From contig NZ_SJEE01000013.1 in assembly GCF_006937785.1 (NCBI RefSeq), positions 62,001 through 126,000 on the forward strand: DNA of 64,000 nt. The letters run 5' to 3'. A model generated the notes under the pieces. The model searched no databases, was not told the DNA's origin, and saw only the letters and a list, made by a program, of their open reading frames with translations. Source of the stretch: Pseudanabaena sp. UWO311. GTDB taxonomy: Bacteria > Cyanobacteriota > Cyanobacteriia > Pseudanabaenales > Pseudanabaenaceae. Shown here piece by piece: positions 36,578 to 44,288 of the stretch (the first letter of the stretch is position 1; each line of letters begins with the position of its first letter). The position numbers and the translations under genes were made by a program.

Positions 36578-38185
36578 TCATTCTAGTTTGGCGATCGCCT
36601 GTCTGTTGATTAGTACCTGATCCGTCAGCAAATCGCTCACGGTCGCTATCAAAACTCGCCGATCATCGATTTCAAAATTTACAGTAATGCGATCGCTTCC
36701 TAACTGTCCTGAAGGATCGAGTCGCGCTATGCACACTTGATCGACCTCTGATTTTTTACTATTTGCGGCTAGCGATCGAAAATCCGATTGTTTCAGCAAT
36801 TGACTGCTAGTCATGCGTCCAAAACTGTCATAGGTAACTTCAGCCTGCGAAATATCGGCAACCTCACCGATATCCAGCCAAATTTCGGTTTGTCCCGCGA
36901 TCGCTGCTTGCAAAATTAAAGGCTCAGGGCGTTGGCAAGGATATTTTGTGCCCTTCTCAAACAAGGTATAGAAGGAATATTGATGCAGATAAGGTTCCCA
37001 AAGGCGAATCGCATAGCTATGCCGCAAATGATCTACAATCGCGATCTTCTGACCTAGAACTAAAGCCCCATGAGCGACTGCCTCAAATGGTTTGCCAAAC
37101 TTGACTTTGGATTTGCCGAAATACGATATGATCAATTGCTGAATTGCCACAATCTGGCAGCTACCTCCCACTAACAGAATTTGCTCGATCGCCGCTTTAC
37201 TAATACCCCGATTTAGTCCAATAGTCAGAACTTCATCAATAGCTTCGCGCAACTGCTCAAGCATCTGATTTTGTTCAAGAATTTCCGTCAATTCTTCTTG
37301 ATTAAGCCTCAATTCGTGAGAAATCATATTCTCATCCAGCCAAATTTCCGCGACTTCCTGAACCACTGACAATTTGATTTTGATTTGTTCCGCTATTTCT
37401 AAAATACTGAGCCAACTAGCTTCCCTAATTTGCGATCGCGTTCTTCCCAATTGCCGTAAAAAATACTCTGCGATCCATCGATCAATATCAATTCCACCAA
37501 TATAAGCATCAGATTTGGCAATCGCTTCAGCTTTGTTAACTTGTTTAGGATTGGTGGCGTTAGCGATCGGTGCAGTGCGTACTAAACTCAAATCTAACGT
37601 GCCACCACCAAAATCAATCACTAATACCAGCACATTTGGACGAGTAATCGCATAGCCTAGAGCGGCAGCAGTAGATTCATCGATAATTTGGAAGTTATTA
37701 ACTTTTAGTCGTTCGGCGAAGTTCCTAAACCAGTTGAGATATGATTCAAATGCGCCAACTGGCACTGTAAATATTAATTGTGTTGGGTGGATATCTTGCA
37801 ATATTAGTCGCTGCCATAGTTCTTTCAAGAACAGTTCTGCGATCGCTTCGGCATCATAAAGCTTGTTATCAATCTCACGCGCAGGTGATCGAAAACTAGC
37901 GACAATATCCCGCTTAAATCCTTGGAACATTCGCTTTGATTGATTTTCTAATAAATATTGCGATCGCGCTTGCTCTCCAAATAGAAATTCACCATAATCC
38001 GTCTGGGAGCCAAGCACATAGACTAAGCTAGGCACTAGCCAAGCAGTTCCCTCATCCACCTCAAAACCGTGAGAGATATTATCAAAATGCAAAGTTTTTG
38101 GTGTAGCAATATCGTGATCGCTGTCTGTTATAAGAATTGCGATCGCAGTATTACTAGTTCCAAAGTCAATCGCAACAACAGTCAT
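36578..38185 (-). CDS. Hsp70-family protein without canonical substrate domain
   Basis: A 535-residue actin-like ATPase related to DnaK. Phosphate 1 motif is VVAIDFGTSNTAIAI, phosphate 2 is VLVIDFGGGTLDLSL, and the adenosine motif is ILLVGGSCQIVAIQQLI. After the ATPase domain (to about 380) the remaining ~150 residues do not look like the DnaK peptide-binding domain and there is no EEVD tail. Cyanobacteria carry several such divergent Hsp70s with unknown clients. ATP binding is well supported; chaperone action is inference. Confidence 0.88.
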   Translation of the reverse strand: MTVVAIDFGTSNTAIAILITDSDHDIATPKTLHFDNISHGFEVDEGTAWLVPSLVYVLGSQTDYGEFLFGEQARSQYLLENQSKRMFQGFKRDIVASFRSPAREIDNKLYDAEAIAELFLKELWQRLILQDIHPTQLIFTVPVGAFESYLNWFRNFAERLKVNNFQIIDESTAAALGYAITRPNVLVLVIDFGGGTLDLSLVRTAPIANATNPKQVNKAEAIAKSDAYIGGIDIDRWIAEYFLRQLGRTRSQIREASWLSILEIAEQIKIKLSVVQEVAEIWLDENMISHELRLNQEELTEILEQNQMLEQLREAIDEVLTIGLNRGISKAAIEQILLVGGSCQIVAIQQLIISYFGKSKVKFGKPFEAVAHGALVLGQKIAIVDHLRHSYAIRLWEPYLHQYSFYTLFEKGTKYPCQRPEPLILQAAIAGQTEIWLDIGEVADISQAEVTYDSFGRMTSSQLLKQSDFRSLAANSKKSEVDQVCIARLDPSGQLGSDRITVNFEIDDRRVLIATVSDLLTDQVLINRQAIAKLE

Positions 38186-38200
38186 GTTTACTCTCTTCCC

Positions 38201-38251
38201 AATGAATAATTAGTGGTACGAGATAAAGCCACGCACCACTAATTATTCATT
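38201..38251. repeat. 17-bp perfect inverted repeat
   Basis: Arms 38201-38217 and 38235-38251 (AATGAATAATTAGTGGT and complement) with a 17-base loop, in the divergent promoter region before the Hsp70-like gene. Confidence 0.82.
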
Positions 38252-38269
38252 TATAACATCTATCCTTTC

Positions 38270-38317
38270 CACCCAAGAATGAGTGGCGCTGAGCGCCGCA
38301 CCACTCATTCTTGGGTG
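38270..38317. repeat. 17-bp inverted repeat with GGCGC-TGA-GCGCC tip
   Basis: Arms 38270-38286 and 38301-38317 (CACCCAAGAATGAGTGG and complement) plus inner CGC-TGA-GCG. The two palindromes of this gap both contain an AGTGG core but have different outer arms. Confidence 0.82.
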
Positions 38318-38390
38318 AGAGGGGAGTAGCTTGAGTTAAAGTAGAGATAGGCTCTATGTTGTGTTCTGAAATCTTAAGGAGCATAAACCG

Positions 38391-38849
38391 ATGAAACTTA
38401 TCATTACTGCGATCGCCGCGATTGGGGCAATCACTACATTTGCAGGCTCAGCACTCGCTGATGTCACCATTAACATCAGATTTGGATCAAGCCCCTCAAG
38501 CGACACCTATCAAACCTACGATTCCTATAACTCTAATCATCAGCACACTTATTACAATCCTTACCCCCAAAACTACAACCACCATCAAGATGTTAACTCT
38601 AGGGTGATTGTGCGGGAGATAGTCCCAATCCATAATTACGGCAAATCATGGAACTATCCTTCTGCACCTAGCGTGGTCTATCCTGCTAATTTTCCTGCGG
38701 CAAATCAATCGGTCTATAACCCATATAATGCCAACCTTGGAGGATATAGCAGCTATCCTACGTCAAATCCATCGATGATCTATAACCCTTATAACTCTAA
38801 CCTTGGCGATCGCTATATTATCGAGCAACGGATCATTCGTATTCGTTAA
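38391..38849 (+). CDS. Secreted Tyr/Asn/Pro-rich protein
   Basis: A 152-residue protein of unknown function. A signal peptide is clear (MKLIITAIAAIGAITTFAGSALA, cut before DVTINIRFG). The mature part is rich in Tyr, Asn, Ser and Pro with the near-repeat YNPYNANLG/YNPYNSNLG at about 111 and 130 and ends in a basic IEQRIIRIR. Low complexity points to a cell-surface or periplasmic structural role, which is inference. It ends in a strong terminator. Confidence 0.75.
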   Translation: MKLIITAIAAIGAITTFAGSALADVTINIRFGSSPSSDTYQTYDSYNSNHQHTYYNPYPQNYNHHQDVNSRVIVREIVPIHNYGKSWNYPSAPSVVYPANFPAANQSVYNPYNANLGGYSSYPTSNPSMIYNPYNSNLGDRYIIEQRIIRIR

Positions 38850-38883
38850 AAAAAAGGAGCCTGCGAATGCAGGCTCCTTTTTT
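38850..38883. terminator. Intrinsic terminator, usable both ways
   Basis: A 15-bp stem (AAAAAAGGAGCCTGC, 38850-38864, with 38869-38883) around GAAT, with A-run before and T-run after, between convergent genes ending at 38849 and 38890. Confidence 0.93.
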
Positions 38884-38889
38884 AATTTT

Positions 38890-39663
38890 TTAAGCAGGTT
38901 GCTTAAGGTTTTCTTCGCCTTTAATGATCGTTATCGATTCAATGCGATCGCCGACTTGAATTTTTTCAACTAATTCCATGCCTTCGGTTACATAGCCAAA
39001 TACAGCATAGGATCCATCAAGAAAGTAAATATCATCAAGAGCGAGATAAAACTGGCTAGATGCAGAATTAGGAGACTGTGATCTCGCCATAGCGATCGCG
39101 CCTTTGTTGTGACGCAATTTTGGCTTTTGGGTAGGTGGTAAAATTTCGCCATAGACAGGCTGTTTTGCGCCATCAGGCAAAATTTCCAGAGGAATATAAC
39201 GAGGCTGTGAAGTTACAGGATCAGTGAAATTACCCGTACCATTGCCAAGGGGATCGCCACCCTGGGCGACAAAGGGGGTTGGATCTTTAACCACTCGATG
39301 AAAAGTTAAGCCGTTATACAACCCACGCTTGACTAAATCGGCAAAATTCCCAGCGGTAACTGGTGCATTAACCCCATCAAGCTCGATCTTAACGGTTCCA
39401 GACTTTAGTTTTAATTCCACCGTTGCTGAGCCTTTAAGCTGCACAAATCTAGCAAGTGCCGCATCTAGTGAGTTTTCAGGACTGGCACTAGGCTTAGGCG
39501 ATGCTGGGGTCGCAGCTGGCTTGCTGCTTGCGGCAGGCGAAGTAGTAGCTGATGTAACTGCCGAAGCAGTCGGCGAAGCACTTGCGGAAACACTACCGCC
39601 ATTTGCGCAACTTGTGAGCAAAACACTCATTGCTAAAAAACAACTAAGAATCCAACGCAACAT
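38890..39663 (-). CDS. Peptidyl-prolyl cis-trans isomerase (cyclophilin), lipoprotein
   Basis: A 257-residue exported cyclophilin that speeds proline isomerisation in folding proteins outside the cytoplasm. A lipobox ends at C19 (VLLTSC). An Ala/Ser/Pro/Thr-rich linker (to about 60) leads to the isomerase domain: LTFHRVVKDPTPFVAQGGDP (catalytic arginine in FHRV), ARSQSPNSASSQFYL and FGYVTEGMELVEKI. The loop between is longer than in small bacterial cyclophilins, as in other cyanobacterial forms. Probably anchored on the periplasmic or lumen side. Confidence 0.92.
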   Translation of the reverse strand: MLRWILSCFLAMSVLLTSCANGGSVSASASPTASAVTSATTSPAASSKPAATPASPKPSASPENSLDAALARFVQLKGSATVELKLKSGTVKIELDGVNAPVTAGNFADLVKRGLYNGLTFHRVVKDPTPFVAQGGDPLGNGTGNFTDPVTSQPRYIPLEILPDGAKQPVYGEILPPTQKPKLRHNKGAIAMARSQSPNSASSQFYLALDDIYFLDGSYAVFGYVTEGMELVEKIQVGDRIESITIIKGEENLKQPA

Positions 39664-39698
39664 GTTTAACCCTTGATAACTAAAAAAACTACCTAGAT

Positions 39699-39784
39699 GT
39701 AGGGTGTGTTAGCGCTAGCGTAACGCACCCAATAACCGCAATGGTACTTTAAGGGTGCGTTACGCTGACGCTAACACACCCTAC
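39699..39784. repeat. 32-bp inverted repeat, GGGTGCGTTA/GTGTGTTAGCG family
   Basis: Arms 39699-39730 and 39753-39784 match at 30 of 32 positions; 22-base loop. The motif AGGGTGCGTTACGC also occurs singly at 9211 and is a widespread cyanobacterial repeat. Lies between ycf4 and the cyclophilin gene. Confidence 0.88.
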
Positions 39785-39790
39785 TATAAC

Positions 39791-39827
39791 TAGATGCGAT
39801 GCGGCGCTTTGCGCCGCATCGCATCTA
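39791..39827. terminator. 17-bp perfect palindrome, TTT loop, after ycf4
   Basis: Arms 39791-39807 and 39811-39827 around TTT; tip GCGGCGC-TTT-GCGCCGC. It lies 2 bases past the ycf4 stop on the minus strand, so it may terminate ycf4. Confidence 0.88.
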
Positions 39828-39828
39828 A

Positions 39829-40386
39829 TTACAGCCCTTCCAATGGCACTGCCAAAAACTTGGCAATTTCTGCGGCTCGATCTTCGAGAGCAGTTAAAGC
39901 GATCGGTTGACCAACCTCTGATAGAGGTAAGTCACCTTTGCCCTTAACTCGCAAATATAATGCTCTCTTAGGGTTTAGTCCATTGCGAATTTCCACACGT
40001 ACTGCCTGCACATCAGCAATCTTGTAGGTCAATTCAATGTTCTTGCTCTTACTACGTCCTTGCCGAAAAAGCGTCACCTTGCCACTGTTGCGATCAAACT
40101 CGTTGTAGCCGCTTCCATAATCGATCGCCATTACATAAAGCAGGTATAGCTCTAGCAATGTGCCAGCTACTCCATAAAAGGACAGCGCCAAACCTTGAGG
40201 CACAAATTCCAACTGTAGAGGCTCAGAAAACGGCAGCAAATTAATCTTTAAGAAACTCGATATTCCTGCTAGCAAAAAGCCCGAAGCCCCTATGGCAACA
40301 ATAACCGCAAAGCAATAGTTACTAAAGCGCCGTGACCCGACAATGTCATATCGCAGAACATTGGATTGAGATTTTGTAGTTACCAT
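39829..40386 (-). CDS. ycf4: Photosystem I assembly protein Ycf4
   Basis: A 185-residue thylakoid protein that scaffolds PSI subunit assembly. Recognised by the N-terminal YDIVGSRRFSNYCFA, two transmembrane helices (about 22-42 and 62-82), the middle PQGLALSFYGVAGTLLELYL and the C-terminal LYLRVKGKGDLPL and EDRAAEIAKFLAVPLEGL. ATG 40386 gives the usual family length (about 184-188); an upstream TTG at 40398 adds four residues. Confidence 0.95.
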   Translation of the reverse strand: MVTTKSQSNVLRYDIVGSRRFSNYCFAVIVAIGASGFLLAGISSFLKINLLPFSEPLQLEFVPQGLALSFYGVAGTLLELYLLYVMAIDYGSGYNEFDRNSGKVTLFRQGRSKSKNIELTYKIADVQAVRVEIRNGLNPKRALYLRVKGKGDLPLSEVGQPIALTALEDRAAEIAKFLAVPLEGL

Positions 40387-40804
40387 CGGTTGAAACAATA
40401 TTAAAAAAATTACTATGCTAAGGAACAGTATATAGCGGCTTGCAGTCTCTAGTATGTGTAAACTACTCGTAAGTAGCTAATCAAAATTAAAAACCCAGAG
40501 CCAAAATCTGCACCGCCCGCGTAGCGGGCAGTGCAGATTTTGGGGCTTTATATTTAATTTTGATTAGCTACTCAAGCAGCAATTCTCGTTCTCAAAACCA
40601 ATTTTGAGATTTGGGATCAATGACCAATAGCTTTAAATACGGAGAGTTGCTGGATATATCTATGCTTCAGGCTGATCGCGATCGCAATCAGTTGTATCCC
40701 AAAAGATTTGCTAAGAAATGATGCGTAGAGTATCTTGATTAGACAAGTGACTCAAGACTAATTTCCAACCGTTACTTACCGACAATTACCTTTCCAAATT
40801 AATC
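40387..40804. other. 418-base intergenic region with extended palindrome
   Basis: Divergent gap between ycf4 and a lipoprotein gene. Its main content is the palindrome at 40473-40571. The rest (40572-40804) shows HIP1-like sites near 40680 but no gene or RNA that I can recognise. Confidence 0.6.
40473..40571. repeat. ~48-bp-arm imperfect palindrome, CCGCCCGC core, GTA loop
   Basis: Left arm 40473-40520 and right arm 40524-40571 pair nearly throughout, with a few mismatches near the AAACCCAGAG/GGGGCTTTATA segments. The tip ACCGCCCGC-GTA-GCGGGCAGT is shared with 11063 and 4898. The outer AATCAAAATTAAA part is specific to this site. Confidence 0.87.
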
Positions 40805-41371
40805 GTGAAAAAATCACTCAATTATTCCTTAAAGCAAAGCCTACTCGCAGCGATCGCCGTTAGTTGTGTTGCGGTTATGTCAGCTTGTCAGCAACCACCA
40901 GCACCAAAAGAAACTGCGGCAACCACTAAACCCACAGCCGCAGCAACGGCAAGTCCTACTACCACCGCATCAGCATCTCCTACCACAAAGACTCCTGAAT
41001 CTGCACCAGATAAAAGCCCCGCAACCGCTGCTAGTCTTGACAAGGTCGCAGGTGAATATACAGTCGTTTTAGACCCTAAAGTTTTAGCTGATGCTGAAAA
41101 AGAGGGTGTTAAATCCGTTACAGGTAAATGGACGATTAAACCTGAAGGTACTTTTGAAGCTACCCTCAAAGCAGTCTCTACTAAAGATGAAGTCCAAGAA
41201 ATCAAGACTGCTGGCAAAATTTCAATCAAAGATGGCAAGGTTGTTTCTCAAGTTGAATCCGTTAATGGAGAAAAACCGCCCCAAGCTCCTCCCGAACAGC
41301 CTTACACCTTGTCCGCAGATGGCAAGGAATTGCAAGCTGATGGTCAGCCTGTAAAATTGGTCAAACAATAA
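40805..41371 (+). CDS. Putative lipoprotein with Thr/Ala/Pro linker
   Basis: A 188-residue exported protein of unknown function. The signal sequence ends in a lipobox with C28 (VAVMSAC). Residues 29-80 are low-complexity Thr/Ala/Pro/Ser. The C-terminal ~110 residues (VAGEYTVVLDPKVL, VTGKWTIKPEGTFEATL) look like a small beta-rich domain. GTG 40805 is the start. A good terminator follows. Confidence 0.75.
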   Translation: MKKSLNYSLKQSLLAAIAVSCVAVMSACQQPPAPKETAATTKPTAAATASPTTTASASPTTKTPESAPDKSPATAASLDKVAGEYTVVLDPKVLADAEKEGVKSVTGKWTIKPEGTFEATLKAVSTKDEVQEIKTAGKISIKDGKVVSQVESVNGEKPPQAPPEQPYTLSADGKELQADGQPVKLVKQ

Positions 41372-41381
41372 TCTTTTTAGG

Positions 41382-41417
41382 CAAGCAAGATCGCACTGCG
41401 ATCTTGCTTGTTCTTTT
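41382..41417 (+). terminator. Intrinsic terminator of the lipoprotein gene
   Basis: A 13-bp stem CAAGCAAGATCGC (41382-41394) pairs with 41398-41410 around ACT, followed by TTCTTTT. Confidence 0.88.
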
Positions 41418-41436
41418 AAGGTTTTGGATAAAATCA

Positions 41437-41487
41437 AAACCAAAAAGAGAGTTGCGGCGCGAAGCGCCGCAACTCTCTTTTTGGTTT
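41437..41487. repeat. 24-bp perfect palindrome, GAA loop
   Basis: Arms 41437-41460 and 41464-41487 around GAA; tip TTGCGGCGC-GAA-GCGCCGCAA. The outer AAACCAAAAAGAGAG part is site-specific. It follows the terminator at 41382, so termination alone does not explain it. Confidence 0.92.
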
Positions 41488-41515
41488 AGCAAATACCGAT
41501 CAAACTCGCTACAAA

Positions 41516-42298
41516 ATGTATAACAGTTTCTACTCATCTCACGATCACATTTATAACTTTGAAGAACTAGCTTTCCCAACGGAAGGTGTGGAATTTGAGC
41601 TGAATGCAGGCGATCGCCCCGCTAAGCGTCCATATATTGCCTTCAATATGGTGTCTAGTGTCGATGGAAAAGCGACAACCTATCAAGGGAAACTTACAGG
41701 CTTAGGCTCGCGTCCCGATCGCCTATTAATGCAAAGACTGCGATCGCAATTTGATGCTGTTTTAGCTGGAGGCACGACGCTACGCCAGGATGCCTTTATC
41801 CCTACCGTACCTCCCGACCTATTAGAGGAACGTCAAAAAAACTTTTTGCAGCCTCAGCCTCTCGGCATCGTGATTAGTAATTCGGGTAATCTGCCTAGCG
41901 ACCATCGGTTTTGGAATGCTGGGAAAGATTTGCGAATTGCTTTGCTGGGACAAGATACTTCCGTCGAACCTTGGCTCGAGGAGAAAGCGCAAATTTTTCG
42001 ATTTCCCACCAATGATCACCAAATCGATATAAAACAAGTATTGGCAATGCTTTTTGAGAAACTTGGAATTCAGCGTCTTTTAGTGGAAGGTGGCCCCGCC
42101 CTAAATTATTCGCTAATCTCTCAAGGTTTAGCTGATGAGTTGTTTTTGACGTTATCTCCTCATATAGTTGGCGGAGCTGACAATATGACCGTTGTTGGCG
42201 GTTCAGGTTATGGGCTTGGTGGTACTGATTTACCCAAACTCAAGTTGCGATCGCTATACCACCATGAATCAGAGTTATTTTTGCGCTATCAATTTTAG
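41516..42298 (+). CDS. RibD C-terminal/DHFR-like reductase domain protein
   Basis: A 260-residue stand-alone reductase domain of the RibD-C (5-amino-6-ribosylaminouracil reductase) superfamily, without the deaminase half. The family blocks are FNMVSSVDGKATT (about 43), DAVLAGGTTLRQD (about 82), RLLVEGGPALNYSLI (about 182) and SPHIVGGADN. Such proteins use NADPH; they may serve riboflavin synthesis as a separate pyrimidine reductase or reduce another pteridine-like substrate. The choice cannot be made from sequence. Confidence 0.83.
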   Translation: MYNSFYSSHDHIYNFEELAFPTEGVEFELNAGDRPAKRPYIAFNMVSSVDGKATTYQGKLTGLGSRPDRLLMQRLRSQFDAVLAGGTTLRQDAFIPTVPPDLLEERQKNFLQPQPLGIVISNSGNLPSDHRFWNAGKDLRIALLGQDTSVEPWLEEKAQIFRFPTNDHQIDIKQVLAMLFEKLGIQRLLVEGGPALNYSLISQGLADELFLTLSPHIVGGADNMTVVGGSGYGLGGTDLPKLKLRSLYHHESELFLRYQF

Positions 42299-42315
42299 GG
42301 CTTATGCAAACAACC

Positions 42316-42432
42316 AAAGAACTCAAGTTCTTGGCTAAAAGCTCAAGTCTGCTGAAGCAGACTAAAGAATAATTCCAATTAACCCGTTTCAACGGGTTTG
42401 AACTTTTAGCCCGCACTTGAGTGCAGGGCTAC
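42316..42432. repeat. Interspersed cyanobacterial repeat with small hairpins
   Basis: The gap between two convergent genes contains AGTCTGCT-GA-AGCAGACT (42346-42363), AACCCGTT-TC-AACGGGTT (42381-42398) and an outer CTCAAG/CTTGAG pair. This arrangement (GCTAAAAG..., AACCCGTTTCAACGGGTT, ...TTTTAGCCCGCACTTGAG) is a known kind of dispersed repeat in cyanobacteria. Confidence 0.7.
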
Positions 42433-42444
42433 GCTATCAATTTG

Positions 42445-42960
42445 TTAATGCAAACCTTTAAGTTGGCGCACAAGATGAATAATTTCTGGCAAAATTAGCT
42501 GCTCGATCGCTAGTTTCACGGCATTACTCGAACCTGGCAGCGAAAAGACTAGCTTGCCTTTATAGATTCCTGCCTCCGATCGCGAGGCGATCGCTCTAGA
42601 TCCCACTTCTTGCCAACTCAGATATCGAAACATCTCGCCAAATCCTGGGAGTGTCTTTTCCAGCAAAGCAGCGATCGCATCGTAAGTTGTATCTCGTGGC
42701 GCAATCCCCGTCCCGCCATTGAGAATAATCGCATCAAGATCAGCGATCGCGGCTAACTTATACATTTGCTCGCGAATCTCGTCGGGTTCGTCTTTGACTA
42801 TGGTGTAGTAGTCCAGCAGATGCCCAGCATTAGTCATCGATTGTTTAATAAAATTGCCACTTTTGTCAGTTTCTGGTGTGCGGGTGTCGCTGACAGTAAT
42901 TACTGCAAAATGGACTTGATAGGATGGTGGATCTGGACAAGGATTTTGAGAAGGCTTCAT
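42445..42960 (-). CDS. moaB: Molybdenum cofactor biosynthesis protein, MoaB/MogA family
   Basis: A 171-residue MoCF-fold protein that binds molybdopterin, adenylylating it before metal insertion in MogA-like members. Seen are VITVSDTRTPETDKSG, the LNGGTGIAPRDTTYDAI binding loop (about 95) and SLPGSSNAVKLA. Length agrees with MoaB. No other moa genes are near. The molybdenum cofactor would serve nitrate reductase and related enzymes. Confidence 0.92.
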   Translation of the reverse strand: MKPSQNPCPDPPSYQVHFAVITVSDTRTPETDKSGNFIKQSMTNAGHLLDYYTIVKDEPDEIREQMYKLAAIADLDAIILNGGTGIAPRDTTYDAIAALLEKTLPGFGEMFRYLSWQEVGSRAIASRSEAGIYKGKLVFSLPGSSNAVKLAIEQLILPEIIHLVRQLKGLH

Positions 42961-43197
42961 AGTTTTTAGTTAAGTATAACCTTGCAGTGTTTTAGCATTT
43001 GTGCCACTATCTGCAAACTCGTCACCAAAAATCTCCATTTGGTCGATCGCATTACTTATCAAAAATTTGCGATCGCGAAAACTTTGCCCTAGACATAGAT
43101 CTAGACCATCCCAACGCCATTGCAGCTCAAGAGGAACAATTTCTACATCTAGTGTCTGCTATGATGCATAGTGGAAATTTAAACACTAGATTTGTTT

Positions 43198-43791
43198 ATG
43201 GTGGCTCAAATTAAGACGGCTCAGATTAAGACGAAACCAACAAAAAACAACCAGAATCAGACCAAAACTAATCCAACAGATCTCAAATCGCCTAAAAGCG
43301 CATCTATCGTGACCCCAATTAAAGGCAATGTGCAGGTGTTTATCGCGCCCCACCGCAATCTCTACGCTGATATCATCGCGCAAGGCTTGCGGGTAGCGGG
43401 TCAAGGCACACAGGTATTACTAGTACAACCATTTCAAACAGGCATTAATCAAGGGTTGAAAAATCCTCGGCGGCTAGTCGAAAACTTGGAATGGCTCCGT
43501 TGTGAAGCTCAGCGGGACTTGTCACAGGATGATATCGAATTGACGGATGTCGAGAAATTGGCGGTACTGGAGCTATGGGAATATGCCAAGGTTGCGATTA
43601 AGTTAGAACATGCAAGTTTAGTTATTTTAGACGAAGCGAATTTGCTCGTAGCGCGATCGCTAATCACAGAGGAAGAATTGCTAGAGGTGCTAGAAACGAG
43701 ATCGTCCAAGGTCAATGTTATCTTGACAGGCGCATCAATGCCTTCTCGCATTGCCGACTACGCTGATCAAGTCACCCACCGACGTAGTTAG
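43198..43791 (+). CDS. P-loop-less CobA/CobO-like adenosyltransferase family protein
   Basis: A 197-residue protein like the C-terminal part of cob(I)alamin adenosyltransferases of the CobA/CobO family: LVILDEANLLVARSLI matches the DEI/DEAN Walker B block, and VNVILTGASMPSRIADYADQVTH matches the late LTGR..P..L...AD..T block. The Walker A loop (GxxxxGKT) expected near FIAPHRNLYADI is missing, so ATP use is doubtful. Residues 1-45 are Lys/Asn/Thr/Gln-rich. ATG 43198 is preferred to TTG 43192. Cyanobacteria often carry this divergent form; its role is not clear. Confidence 0.75.
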   Translation: MVAQIKTAQIKTKPTKNNQNQTKTNPTDLKSPKSASIVTPIKGNVQVFIAPHRNLYADIIAQGLRVAGQGTQVLLVQPFQTGINQGLKNPRRLVENLEWLRCEAQRDLSQDDIELTDVEKLAVLELWEYAKVAIKLEHASLVILDEANLLVARSLITEEELLEVLETRSSKVNVILTGASMPSRIADYADQVTHRRS

Positions 43792-43795
43792 ACTA

Positions 43796-43846
43796 CAAAA
43801 AAACTTTAAAAAGTGCTGCTTCGCAGCACTTTTTAAAGTTTTTTTG
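43796..43846 (+). terminator. 24-bp perfect palindrome, TTC loop
   Basis: Arms 43796-43819 and 43823-43846 around TTC; tip AGTGCTGC-TTC-GCAGCACT, ending in TTTTTTTG. It starts 4 bases after the stop of the CobA-like gene and may terminate both convergent genes. Confidence 0.9.
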
Positions 43847-43868
43847 TTAAGAAAGCTCTCTTTCTTAA

Positions 43869-44222
43869 TCATGAACCAAGCTTGAAGGCTTCTAGAAATA
43901 GTCCATATACCAAGCCTAACTTAATAGAATTCAATATTTCAGTAGTCAGTAGTCTTGGGGCTAAGCTTCCATCAACAGAAGTTACTCTTTTAGTACTATA
44001 AACATAGCGATTAGTAAGCTCCACAATCAAAACTACAATGGCTGCGCTCACGATATCTTGCTCAGATTTTGCTCCAGAAGCAGTGGAGACCACTGATGCT
44101 AAAAAGAATCCGAACAACAGACTAATCAGTATAAAAGATGTTCGCCGCCAAGGGTTCCGTGACCATTGCGATATTCTTGTAACGCTACCACTGACAATTG
44201 TACTAAGACGAGTATTTTGCAT
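43869..44222 (-). CDS. Ycf20/DUF565 family protein
   Basis: A 117-residue small membrane protein of the DUF565/Ycf20 family found in cyanobacteria and plastids. Family features are the N-terminal MQNTRLSTIVSGS, NPWRRTSFILISLLFGFFLAS (first helix, about 27-48), a second helix with AAIVVLIVELTNRYVYS, and the end LNSIKLGLVYGLFLEAFKLGS. In green algae and plants Ycf20 relatives affect non-photochemical quenching; the cyanobacterial role is unclear. Confidence 0.88.
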   Translation of the reverse strand: MQNTRLSTIVSGSVTRISQWSRNPWRRTSFILISLLFGFFLASVVSTASGAKSEQDIVSAAIVVLIVELTNRYVYSTKRVTSVDGSLAPRLLTTEILNSIKLGLVYGLFLEAFKLGS

Positions 44223-44247
44223 AAAAATCTCTCAACTGCTCTATATG

Positions 44248-44284
44248 TCAAGGATGTGCGGCGCAAAGCGCCGCACATCCTTGA
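44248..44284. terminator. 17-bp perfect palindrome, AAA loop
   Basis: Arms 44248-44264 and 44268-44284 around AAA; tip GTGCGGCGC-AAA-GCGCCGCAC. It lies 4 bases past the clpB stop and 25 bases upstream of the ycf20-like gene, both on the minus strand, so it separates clpB from the ycf20-like gene. Confidence 0.9.
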
Positions 44285-44288
44285 TACT

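Noticed and set aside
42999-43214. Open frame of 71 codons before the CobA-like gene
   Set aside because: TTG start, no ribosome site, overlaps the real gene in another frame and has no recognisable domain.
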